Part shown: piece after piece, positions 38,271-45,670 of the stretch
Layout of the letters: each line of letters opens with the position of its first letter
Numbering within the stretch: the stretch's first letter is position 1
Assembly (NCBI RefSeq): GCF_000382045.1
Contig: NZ_KB907452.1
Coordinates: forward strand, 250,295-314,294
Origin: Variovorax atrisoli 110B
GTDB lineage: Bacteria; Pseudomonadota; Gammaproteobacteria; Burkholderiales; Burkholderiaceae_C
Direction of reading: 5' to 3'
Length of the DNA stretch: 64,000 nt
Program-made: the position numbers and the translations under genes
The notes under the pieces: model-generated
What the model saw: the letters and a program-made list of their open reading frames with translations, nothing else
Databases searched by the model: none
What the model was told of the DNA's origin: nothing

Positions 38271-38306
38271 GAACCTTGCGGGATGCTGACCCGCCCGATC
38301 AGGTTC
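38271..38306. promoter_or_regulatory. Hairpin in the 237-base intergenic region
   Basis: GAACC (38271-38275) pairs with GGTTC (38302-38306) around an inner GCGGG/CCCGC stem (38278-38282 with 38290-38294). It lies 29 bases before the ATG of the small membrane protein gene. No rho-type T-run follows, so it is more likely a leader structure than a terminator. The rest of the gap shows no gene and probably holds the promoter of the Ala-rich protein. Confidence 0.45.
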
Positions 38307-38335
38307 GGTTCACACGAGCCTCATAGCATTCGCCC

Positions 38336-38788
38336 ATGCTGTTGCTCGCACGCGTCCGCCGTTTCGTCGACGCACACCACAAGGCGTGGTGTGTGGCGGG
38401 CATGCTGCTCATTCTTCTGCAGCCCTTCATCGCGGTCCATTTCCGCTGCGACGGGCTGGAAGACGAGCCGATGCTGCGCGTGCGCAGCGCCAGCGACACC
38501 ACCCAGTTCGAAGCCGACGACCGCGCGGACCACCCGTCCGACCGCGAGACCACGCTGTTCGCACAGGCTCCTGCGAGCATCGACCATCCCGATGCCTTCG
38601 ACCTCGCGCTGAGCACGCTGATGGCGATGGTGCTGGCGCTCCTGCCGCTGGCGCTGGCCGTCGCACGGCTTGCGGTTCCCATCGTGCGCGAAGCGCCCGA
38701 ACACGTGCCTCCGCACGGCGGCGCGCCACCTCCCTCGCAGCCCTGGCGGCGCCTGCCGCCGACCGTCGCGCCACCTTCCGCCACCTGA
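38336..38788 (+). CDS. Hypothetical small membrane protein
   Basis: The 150-residue frame begins MLLLARVRRFVDAHHKAWCV and has two hydrophobic segments (about 19-36 and 90-114) separated by an acidic loop (SDTTQFEADDRADHPSDRET), and a Pro-rich tail. No family was recognised and no good ribosome site precedes the ATG. Codon use looks like the neighbours. It lies in the same direction as the PAP2/glycosyltransferase cassette and may belong to it. Confidence 0.5.
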   Translation: MLLLARVRRFVDAHHKAWCVAGMLLILLQPFIAVHFRCDGLEDEPMLRVRSASDTTQFEADDRADHPSDRETTLFAQAPASIDHPDAFDLALSTLMAMVLALLPLALAVARLAVPIVREAPEHVPPHGGAPPPSQPWRRLPPTVAPPSAT

Positions 38789-38866
38789 GACACGACGCCT
38801 CGTGCGTCGAGGCGGTCTGCTGCGTCCTGCAGCGGGCCATCTCTTCCCCTGTCGAAAGGTTCGACC

Positions 38867-38965
38867 ATGTCCGGTTTCGCTTGTTGCGCCCGTGGTGGCG
38901 CGTGGCTTCGCTCGCGCATTTTTTCCTTCCACTTCCCGATCGCGCCGAAGAAGGTGGCGTCATGA
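38867..38965 (+). CDS. Putative 32-residue leader peptide upstream of the PAP2 gene
   Basis: A short frame starts at ATG with GAAAGG eight bases upstream and runs 32 codons (MSGFACCARGGAWLRSRIFS and so on, ending PKKVAS). Its TGA overlaps the PAP2 ATG as ATGA, the arrangement of translational coupling. No independent evidence of expression is visible. The peptide is basic, with two adjacent cysteines. It could be a coupling or attenuation leader. Confidence 0.35.
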   Translation: MSGFACCARGGAWLRSRIFSFHFPIAPKKVAS

Positions 38966-39558
38966 ATTCGCTGAATCTCGCGCTCTTCCAATGGCTCACG
39001 GCCGGCACACAGCCGACGCCGTGGGTGCTGTCCGTCGCATCCGCCTTCGCGCTCTGGGGCAGCTGGGTGAGCGCGGCCCTGGTCGTGTTCGCGCTGTGGC
39101 GGTATCGCGAGGAACGCGCCTACCTGTGCATCGTCGCGGCCTTCGCCGGCCTCTCGTCGATGGCCTCCCATGCGATCGCCCAGGCAGTGAACGCGCCGCG
39201 CCCCTTCGTGCTCGGGCTCGCACCCGCCTACATCGAGCACGCCGGCCGCGGCTCGCTGCCGAGCACGCACGCGACCGTGATGTTCATGGTGGCCCTGGCC
39301 TTCCTGCTGCGCCCGGGGCTGCGCAGGCTGGCCATGCCGCTGCTGGCGCTCGCGGCCCTCACGGGCTGGGCGCGCGTCTACGTGGGCGTGCATTTCCCGA
39401 TCGACATCGCCGCGGGCCTGCTGCTCGGAGGCGCCATTGCGGGCGCGCTCCTCGTCGTGCAGCTCCTGGCACATCGCTTCTTCTCTTTTCCAGCGTCGCC
39501 GGCCGGCCGCGCCCGCGACAACAGGCAAGCGGCCGCTTCTTTCTGGAGGCATCCATGA
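38962..39558 (+). CDS. PAP2-family phosphatase (undecaprenyl or lipid phosphate type)
   Basis: A 198-residue protein with about five to six helices and the three PAP2 signatures: AQAVNAPRPF (C1, RP retained), SLPSTHATVMF (C2, PSTH), and ARVYVGVHFPIDI (C3, with H and D). The family removes phosphate from membrane lipids at the periplasmic face. It is the first recognised gene of a coupled cassette: its stop overlaps the glycosyltransferase ATG (ATGA). Confidence 0.9.
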   Translation: MNSLNLALFQWLTAGTQPTPWVLSVASAFALWGSWVSAALVVFALWRYREERAYLCIVAAFAGLSSMASHAIAQAVNAPRPFVLGLAPAYIEHAGRGSLPSTHATVMFMVALAFLLRPGLRRLAMPLLALAALTGWARVYVGVHFPIDIAAGLLLGGAIAGALLVVQLLAHRFFSFPASPAGRARDNRQAAASFWRHP

Positions 39559-40616
39559 TTTCCTCGACCGACAACGGCCGGCATGCCCGCGCGCCGATGC
39601 GCATGCCACAGGCCGAAGCCCTCCCCGCAGCGCGCGCGGACACCGACGTGCCGCATGCAGCACCCGATTCGACGCGCAGCATCTCCTGCGTGATCCCGTG
39701 CTTCAACGAAGCCGCGAACCTGCGGCACCTGCTGCCGCTGCTGGAGGACATCCTCTGGGACACGCGCATGCGCTGGGAGATCATCGTGGTGGACGACGGC
39801 AGCACCGACGACACCGTCGCGGTGGCCGAGGCATGGTGCGAGCTCTCGGGCTTTCGCTGCATCTCGCTGTCGCGCAACTTCGGCAAGGAGGCCGCGCTCA
39901 CCGCGGGCCTCGCCGCCGCCACGGGCGACGCGGTGGTGCTGCTCGACGGTGACCTGCAGCATTCGCCGGAACTCATCCACACCATGATCGCGCAGTGGGT
40001 GGCCGGCGCCGAGGTGGTGTACGCGGTGCGCGAGCAGCGCAGCGACGAGAGCCGCTTCAAGCAGCTCGGCAGCAAGCTCTTCTACAGCCTGATCAACGGG
40101 TCCGACCGCTTCGCCGTGCCCAAGGACGCGGGCGACTTCCGCCTGATGGACCGCAAGGTGGTCGACGCACTCATGAGCCTGCCCGAGCGCAGCCGCTTCA
40201 TGAAGGGCCTGTACGCCTGGGTGGGCTTCCGTGCGGTGGCGCTGCCCTACACGCCCGCGCCGCGCGCGGAAGGCAAGAGCACCTTCAACAAGCGCCGGCT
40301 GGTGCGCCTGGCCATGGACGGGCTCACCGCCTTCACCACCTGGCCGCTGCGCGCGGTCAGCGTGGCGGGCCTCATGCTCGCGATACCGGCCTTCGCCTAC
40401 GGCGCCTTCGTGGCCATCAACTACCTGTTGTTCGGCAACGAAGTCTCGGGCTGGACCACCATCGTGGTGAGCCTCATGTTCTTCATCGGCATCCAGATGA
40501 TCTCCACCGGCATCGTGGGCGAATACATCGCCCGCATCTACGAGGAAGTGAAGGGTCGGCCGCTGTACGTGGTGCGCCGCGAACGCGGCACGGGACTCGA
40601 GACCGGAAAGACATGA
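39555..40616 (+). CDS. Family 2 glycosyltransferase (ArnC/GtrB-like, undecaprenyl-phosphate acceptor)
   Basis: The 353-residue protein has a cytosolic GT-A domain (SISCVIPCFNEAANLRHLLP; VVDDGSTDDTV; DXD-type VLLDGDLQ) and two C-terminal membrane helices (about 270-292 and 302-325), as in ArnC, GtrB and DPM1. These enzymes charge polyprenyl phosphate with one sugar. An N-terminal extension of about 42 residues is unusual and probably disordered. Coupled by ATGA overlaps to both the PAP2 and the ArnT-like gene. Confidence 0.92.
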   Translation: MISSTDNGRHARAPMRMPQAEALPAARADTDVPHAAPDSTRSISCVIPCFNEAANLRHLLPLLEDILWDTRMRWEIIVVDDGSTDDTVAVAEAWCELSGFRCISLSRNFGKEAALTAGLAAATGDAVVLLDGDLQHSPELIHTMIAQWVAGAEVVYAVREQRSDESRFKQLGSKLFYSLINGSDRFAVPKDAGDFRLMDRKVVDALMSLPERSRFMKGLYAWVGFRAVALPYTPAPRAEGKSTFNKRRLVRLAMDGLTAFTTWPLRAVSVAGLMLAIPAFAYGAFVAINYLLFGNEVSGWTTIVVSLMFFIGIQMISTGIVGEYIARIYEEVKGRPLYVVRRERGTGLETGKT

Positions 40617-42241
40617 AACGACCCGCTTCCCCATGGTGGACCGCTCCTCAACCCATATGGCTCATCGCAGCCCTGCTCGCCTGGCTGCTGGCCACGGCAT
40701 GGATGCGTCCGTTGATGGCGCCCGACGAGGGCCGCTACGGCGGCGTCGCGCTCGCCATGCTGCACTCGGGCGACTGGCTCGTGCCACGGCTCGACGGACT
40801 GCCCTTCTTCCACAAGCCGCCGCTCTTCTACTGGATCGGCGCGGCGGCGATGTCGATCGCAGGGCCCGTGGAATGGGCGGCGAGGCTGCCTTCCGTGCTG
40901 GGCGGCGCAGCGGCGGCCGCGGCGCTCTTTCTCTTCCTGCGCCGCTGGTCGACGGTGCGCCTGGCGCTGCTGTCCACGGTGGTGCTGGTGACCACGCCCT
41001 TCTTCTTCCTGGGCGCGCAGTTCGCCAACCTCGACATGCTGGTGGCGGGCTGCATCTCGGCCACGGTGCTGCTGGCGGCGGGCGCGGCACTGGCCCGCGA
41101 GCGCGAGGAGCCATGGCGCGCACTGCTGGCCGGCGCCTGGCTGTTCGCCGCGGCCGGCCTGCTGGCCAAGGGGCTGATCGGACTCGTGCTGCCCGCGATG
41201 GTGATCGCGATCTGGTGCGCCGCAACGCGCAGGCTCGGGGCACTGCGCCTCGCGCTGTGGCTGCCCGGCTGGGCCGTGCTGCTGGCAGTGGCCGGGCCGT
41301 GGTTCGTCGCGATGCAGCTGAGATATCCGGAGTTCTTCGACTACTTCGTCGTCACCCAGCACTTCCGGCGCTTCGCGTCGTCGGGCTTCAACAACGAGCA
41401 CGGCTTCTGGTTCTATCTGCCGGTGCTGGCAGGCCTGACGCTGCCGTGGTTCGCATGGGTGTTCGTGCCTCGCGGATCGGACGACGCGACGAACGACGCC
41501 GCGGCGCGCCACCGCCAGCCGGACATCGACCGGCTGATGTGGATATGGCTCGCGGTGATCGTGGTGTTCTTCTCGCTGCCGCGCTCCAAGCTGGTGGGCT
41601 ACGTGCTCCCGGCGCTGCCGCCGCTGGCGTACCTGATCGCGCAGCGCGTGCTGGCGGGACGCCCGCTGGAGACCCTGCTGCCGAAGGTGCGCGCGATGAC
41701 GGTGGCGGCGGCCGCGGTCTGCATCGGGTGCGTGATCGCCGTGATGGTGTATTCGTCGCCGCCGGGCTCGCGGCTGCGCCTGCCGGCTGGGCAAGCGGTG
41801 GCACCGGGTGAACAGGTGCTGATGCTCGACACCTACAACTACGAGATTCCGTTCTACTGGAACCTGCGCGAGCCGGTGATGGTGTCGGACGACTGGAAGG
41901 CCGCGGCCGAGGACACGCGCGACAACTGGCGCAAGGAGATCTTCGACGCGAGCCGCTTCGATCCGGCGCGCGCGGCGCGCACGCTGGTCGATCGCACGGA
42001 GCTCGCCGAAGTGCTGTGCGTGCCGCGCACCACCTGGATCGTCGGCGCGAACACGGCGCACCTCGCCAATCCGTGGCTGCACCATGCGCAGCTGGTGGTG
42101 GTGAACGACGGGCTGGCGGCCTGGCGCTTCAAGGGCAGCGCCACGGGCGACCCGCATTGCCTGGACACGGTGCCCTTCCCCGACCCGGCCGCCGCCCCGG
42201 CGCCCGCCCACACCACCGGAACGAACGGCGGCAATGGCTGA
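40613..42241 (+). CDS. Family 39 glycosyltransferase (ArnT-like lipid A / lipid-linked sugar transferase)
   Basis: A 542-residue polytopic protein with about 12 helices. The ArnT/PMT signature is seen in RPLMAPDEGRYGGVALAMLH (the acidic DE pair in the first periplasmic loop) and GLPFFHKPPLFYWIGAAAM. ArnT transfers aminoarabinose from undecaprenyl phosphate to lipid A; the upstream ArnC-like gene supplies such a donor. No arnA/B/D genes are near, so the sugar may differ. The C-terminal soluble domain runs to a Pro/Ala tail. Confidence 0.9.
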   Translation: MKRPASPWWTAPQPIWLIAALLAWLLATAWMRPLMAPDEGRYGGVALAMLHSGDWLVPRLDGLPFFHKPPLFYWIGAAAMSIAGPVEWAARLPSVLGGAAAAAALFLFLRRWSTVRLALLSTVVLVTTPFFFLGAQFANLDMLVAGCISATVLLAAGAALAREREEPWRALLAGAWLFAAAGLLAKGLIGLVLPAMVIAIWCAATRRLGALRLALWLPGWAVLLAVAGPWFVAMQLRYPEFFDYFVVTQHFRRFASSGFNNEHGFWFYLPVLAGLTLPWFAWVFVPRGSDDATNDAAARHRQPDIDRLMWIWLAVIVVFFSLPRSKLVGYVLPALPPLAYLIAQRVLAGRPLETLLPKVRAMTVAAAAVCIGCVIAVMVYSSPPGSRLRLPAGQAVAPGEQVLMLDTYNYEIPFYWNLREPVMVSDDWKAAAEDTRDNWRKEIFDASRFDPARAARTLVDRTELAEVLCVPRTTWIVGANTAHLANPWLHHAQLVVVNDGLAAWRFKGSATGDPHCLDTVPFPDPAAAPAPAHTTGTNGGNG

Positions 42242-43070
42242 ACCGCGCCGCTACCTGTGCATCTGCGCCGACGACTTCGGCATGAGCGCCGGCATCAACT
42301 CGGCCGTGCTCGACCTCGCCGCGAAAGGAAAGATCTCGGCCACCAGCGGCATGGTGCGCCGCGAGGCCTGGCTGGCAGGCGCGAGGATGCTGCGTCAGCT
42401 GGAGCCCTCGGAGTTCGACGCCGGCCTGCACCTCGACCTCACGCGCCCCGCGCATGCCGGCGGCCCCGAACCGGGCCTGGCCGGCCTGATCGCGCGCACC
42501 TGGACGCGCACGGTGTTCTCGCCCGGGCTCGAGGCCGACATCCGCGACCAGTTCACCCGCTTCGAGGACGCCATGGGCCGCGCGCCCGCCTTCGTCGACG
42601 GGCATCGGCACGTGCACCAGTTCCCGGTGGTGCGCGAACTGCTGGTGCAGGAGATCGCGCGGCGCTATCCCTCGTCGCCGCCCTGGATCCGCAACACGGC
42701 GCCGGGCTTTCGCCAGGGCCCCGACCGGCTGAAGGCCGAGATCATCCACGTGCTGGGCGGCGCGCGGCTGGCGGCGCTGGCCGAACGCCGCGGCATTCCG
42801 ACCAGCGGCCGGCTGCTGGGCGTCTACGGCTTCTCGGGCGACATCAACAGCCACGAGCAGCGGCTGCGCGAATGGCTCTCGGCCAGCCGCACCGGCGACG
42901 TGCTCATGTGCCATCCGTCCGCCGGCCTCATGCCCGGCGATCCGCATGGCGGCGCGCGGTTGCGCGAATACACCGCGCTGCTCGCGCTGGAGCCCGCCCA
43001 GGCCCTGCGCGATGCGGGAGGCAGCGAGGTCACGCTCGCACCGCTCACCCGCTGCCTGCAGCCCGCCTGA
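42234..43070 (+). CDS. ChbG/HpnK-family deacetylase (YdjC-like)
   Basis: A 278-residue protein with the family start YLCICADDFGMSAGINSAV, metal ligands in DGHRHVHQFPVV and a final CHPSAGL region. The family removes N-acetyl groups from sugars, including lipid-linked ones (HpnK-like); ArnD does an analogous deformylation. It overlaps the ArnT-like gene by eight bases, supporting a joint role in tailoring the transferred sugar. Confidence 0.9.
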   Translation: MAEPRRYLCICADDFGMSAGINSAVLDLAAKGKISATSGMVRREAWLAGARMLRQLEPSEFDAGLHLDLTRPAHAGGPEPGLAGLIARTWTRTVFSPGLEADIRDQFTRFEDAMGRAPAFVDGHRHVHQFPVVRELLVQEIARRYPSSPPWIRNTAPGFRQGPDRLKAEIIHVLGGARLAALAERRGIPTSGRLLGVYGFSGDINSHEQRLREWLSASRTGDVLMCHPSAGLMPGDPHGGARLREYTALLALEPAQALRDAGGSEVTLAPLTRCLQPA

Positions 43071-43083
43071 GCGCGGGCTTCCT

Positions 43084-43686
43084 CTAGCGGGGCAGCATCC
43101 GCGCGTCGACCGCTTCTCCATCGACGATGAAGTGCCCGCCCGCCACGTGGTGCAGCGTGCGCAGCTCGTCGTGTCCGTCGAAGTGCCAGCGCCCGTTGGA
43201 GAACACCCGCTCGTCGGCCTGCGCGGCGATCACCTCGCCGAGGAACAGGTCGTAGCGCTGCTGGATGGCCGGCTCTGGCAGCAGCCTGCATTCGAGCCAC
43301 GCGGCGCAGCCTTCGAGCAGCGGCGCATCGATGGCGGTGCCCGCGAAGGTCGAGAGGCCGTAGGCGGCGAACTTGTCCTGCCCCGGCTGATCGGCGATCT
43401 CGCGGCCCGACGTGTTGCCCAGCGTCTCCGTCAGGTCGAGCTGCGCGCGCACCGGCACCTGCAGCGCGAAGCTGCCTGCGCCTTCGAGCAGTTCGCGCGT
43501 CCAGGTGCTCTTGTCGAGCACCACCGCCACCTTGGGCGGATCGAAGTCCAGCGGCATGGCCCAGGCTGCCGCCATGATGTTGCGCCGGCCGCCGTGCGCG
43601 GCGCTCACGAGCACCGTGGGACCGTGGTTCAGCAGGCGGTAGGCCTTGTTCAGTGCGACGGGCTGGCGATGGGTGATGGCGTTCAT
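43084..43686 (-). CDS. Flavin reductase family protein
   Basis: A 200-residue protein with the FMN-binding split-barrel core (NHGPTVLVSAAHGGRRNIMA; MPLDFDPPKVAVVLDKSTWT; GSFALQVP). Such proteins reduce or bind FMN, often serving monooxygenases; no partner oxygenase is adjacent. Start at MNAITHRQP. It converges with the ChbG gene (13-base gap) and follows the TerC-CBS gene by 25 bases on the same strand end. Confidence 0.87.
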   Translation of the reverse strand: MNAITHRQPVALNKAYRLLNHGPTVLVSAAHGGRRNIMAAAWAMPLDFDPPKVAVVLDKSTWTRELLEGAGSFALQVPVRAQLDLTETLGNTSGREIADQPGQDKFAAYGLSTFAGTAIDAPLLEGCAAWLECRLLPEPAIQQRYDLFLGEVIAAQADERVFSNGRWHFDGHDELRTLHHVAGGHFIVDGEAVDARMLPR

Positions 43687-43711
43687 GGCGGGCGATGGAT
43701 CAGGACGTGGG

Positions 43712-45286
43712 TCAGGTCTCGGGCTCTTCCACCGGCACCCGGCGGACGGCGACCGTGCGGATGCGCTGCGCATCGACGTCGGTCACCACGAAATCGTACC
43801 CGTCGTGCGTCCAGCGGGCATCGCGCGCGGGAAGCCCGCCGAAGCGCTCCAGCAGCAGGCCCGCGACCGATGTGTAGCTGTCGTCATCGCTGACGAGGCC
43901 ATGGGTCTGCAGCGCCTGCTCCAGCAGATGCAGGTCGGCGCTGCCGGAGACGGTCCATGCATCGGGCGCGGTCTGCAGGATCTCCAGCGTCTCGTCCTCG
44001 TCGGGGAACTCGCCGGCGATGGCCTCCAGCACGTCGATGGGCGTCACCACGCCGCTGAGCGTGCCGTGCTCGTCGCTGACCAGCGCGAGCTGGCCGCGCG
44101 CGCCGCGCAGCGTGTCGATGAGGCGGATCGCGGTGGTCGACTCCGGCACGTAGATGGGCGCGCGCAGGCCGGCGCTCTCGTCGATCCGGCCGTTGCGCAG
44201 CAGCTGGCCCAGCAGGTCCTTGGCGCGCGCCACGCCCACCACCTCGTCGAGCGAGCCCCGGCACACGGGGAAGATGCCGTGCGGCGTGTCGAGCAGCTGC
44301 TCGCGCACCGCCACCGGGTCGTCGTCGAGGTTCACCCACGAGACATCGGCGCGCGGCGTCATCACCGAACGCACGGTGCGCTCGGCCAGCGAGAGCACCC
44401 CGCTCACCATGTTGCGCTCCTCGATCGCGAAGGCCGGTTCTTCCTGCGCCTCTGGCGTCGCGTCGGACGCGCCCGCACCGGCGGGCACGGGCTCGCCGCG
44501 CACCCTGCCGCCGAGCAGCCGCAGCACCGACTCGGCCGTGCGCTCGCGCAGCGGCCTGCGCGCCTCGTGCTTGAGCGCATTGCGCCGCGCCCACTGGTTC
44601 AGCGCCTCGATCATCACTGAGAAGCCGATGGCGCCGTACAGGTAGCCCTTCGGAATGTGGAAGCCCATGCCCTCGGCCACGAGGCTCAGGCCGATCATCA
44701 GCAGGAAGCTCAGGCACAGCATCACCACCGTGGGATGCGCGTTGACGAAACGGGTGAGCGGCTTCGAGGCCCACAGCATGATGCCGATGGAGATGACGAC
44801 CGCCGCCATCATCACCGGCAGGTGGTCGACCATGCCCACCGCGGTGATGACCGCATCGAGCGAGAACACCGCATCGAGCACGACGATCTGCGACACCACC
44901 AGCGAGAAGCTCGCGTAGGCCACCGGACCGGTGGCCGTGTGCGCCGCCACGCCTTCGAGCCGCTCGTGCAGCTCCGACGTGGCCTTGAAAAGCAGGAACA
45001 GACCGCCCCCCAGCAGGATCAGGTCGCGGCCCGAAAAGCCGTGCCCCCACACGTGGAACAGCGGCGTGGTCAGCGTCACCAGCCACGAGACGATGGACAG
45101 CAGCGCCAGCCGCATGATGAGCGCGAGGCTCAGGCCGATGAGCCTGGCCTTGTCGCGCTGGCTTGGCGGCAGCTTCTCCGCGAGGATCGCGATGAAGACG
45201 AGGTTGTCGATGCCCAGCACGATCTCCAGGACGACCAGCGTCAGGAGACCGAGCCAGACGGCCGGGTCGGAGAGCAGTTCGATCAT
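43712..45286 (-). CDS. TerC-family membrane protein with CBS and CorC/HlyC domains
   Basis: A 524-residue protein. Residues 1-about 235 form the TerC domain with seven to eight helices ([40 protein letters not shown], with acidic residues within helices). Residues about 300-430 hold a CBS pair ([17 protein letters not shown]), and the end is a CorC/HlyC transporter-associated domain. Such fusions (YegH/YoaE type) are linked to metal export or metalation of exoproteins. Upstream lies a 384-base gap. Confidence 0.9.
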   Translation of the reverse strand: MIELLSDPAVWLGLLTLVVLEIVLGIDNLVFIAILAEKLPPSQRDKARLIGLSLALIMRLALLSIVSWLVTLTTPLFHVWGHGFSGRDLILLGGGLFLLFKATSELHERLEGVAAHTATGPVAYASFSLVVSQIVVLDAVFSLDAVITAVGMVDHLPVMMAAVVISIGIMLWASKPLTRFVNAHPTVVMLCLSFLLMIGLSLVAEGMGFHIPKGYLYGAIGFSVMIEALNQWARRNALKHEARRPLRERTAESVLRLLGGRVRGEPVPAGAGASDATPEAQEEPAFAIEERNMVSGVLSLAERTVRSVMTPRADVSWVNLDDDPVAVREQLLDTPHGIFPVCRGSLDEVVGVARAKDLLGQLLRNGRIDESAGLRAPIYVPESTTAIRLIDTLRGARGQLALVSDEHGTLSGVVTPIDVLEAIAGEFPDEDETLEILQTAPDAWTVSGSADLHLLEQALQTHGLVSDDDSYTSVAGLLLERFGGLPARDARWTHDGYDFVVTDVDAQRIRTVAVRRVPVEEPET

Positions 45287-45670
45287 GATGGGAGCAAGGA
45301 AGAAGCACGCACACCGCTGCAGCGCAACATGCCGCGGCCCATGCCGCAAAGGGGCGGCTCGGGAGGCGACTGGGGAGGCGACTGGGGAGGCGGAGAGCGC
45401 AAGAAGGCCGCGTGGATGTCAGCCGCGGCGCCGCTTTGCGGGGAAGAGATGAGGGTTGAAGCGAAGGCGGTGCTGGCGCATGCCAGCGGCCTACTGGGAG
45501 GCTCGGAAGAGGAGTTCACCCGCGCAGTTTAGCGAAGGCCCTCCTCGCGACCCTGCCATTTCCGCTTGCATCGGTACGGTCAATACCTTAGGCTGACCCG
45601 GCGTCCGCGCGCAGCACCCGAGCCCCGAGCGGGCCGCCGGGCCCGTCTTGCGGGCGTGAAGGAGCCACGC
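45287..45670. other. 384-base intergenic region between divergent genes
   Basis: This gap separates the TerC-CBS gene from the EF-G-like gene, which diverge. It holds a 12-bp tandem repeat (see next entry) and probably both promoters; a GGAGCC lies just before the EF-G-like ATG. TerC genes elsewhere can be preceded by a manganese riboswitch (yybP-ykoY), but I could not find its conserved core here. Confidence 0.6.
45361..45392. repeat. 12-bp tandem repeat (about 2.7 units)
   Basis: GGGGAGGCGACT recurs head to tail, giving GGGAGGCGACT, GGGGAGGCGACT and GGGGAGGCG. It lies in the untranslated region about 75 bases upstream of the TerC-CBS start. Being short and tandem, it may vary in copy number. 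Confidence 0.8.

Noticed and set aside
38265-38310. A TPP-riboswitch-like fragment (GAACCTGATC on the minus strand) in the gap before the small membrane protein
   Set aside because: The rest of the TPP core (CTGAGA box and the conserved 3' GCGTAGGGA-type helix) is missing, and no thiamine gene follows on that strand. It is better explained as a simple hairpin.
45287-45540. yybP-ykoY manganese riboswitch upstream of the TerC-CBS gene
   Set aside because: I searched the minus strand of the gap for the conserved GGGGAGUAGC-type core and its partner loops and did not find them.
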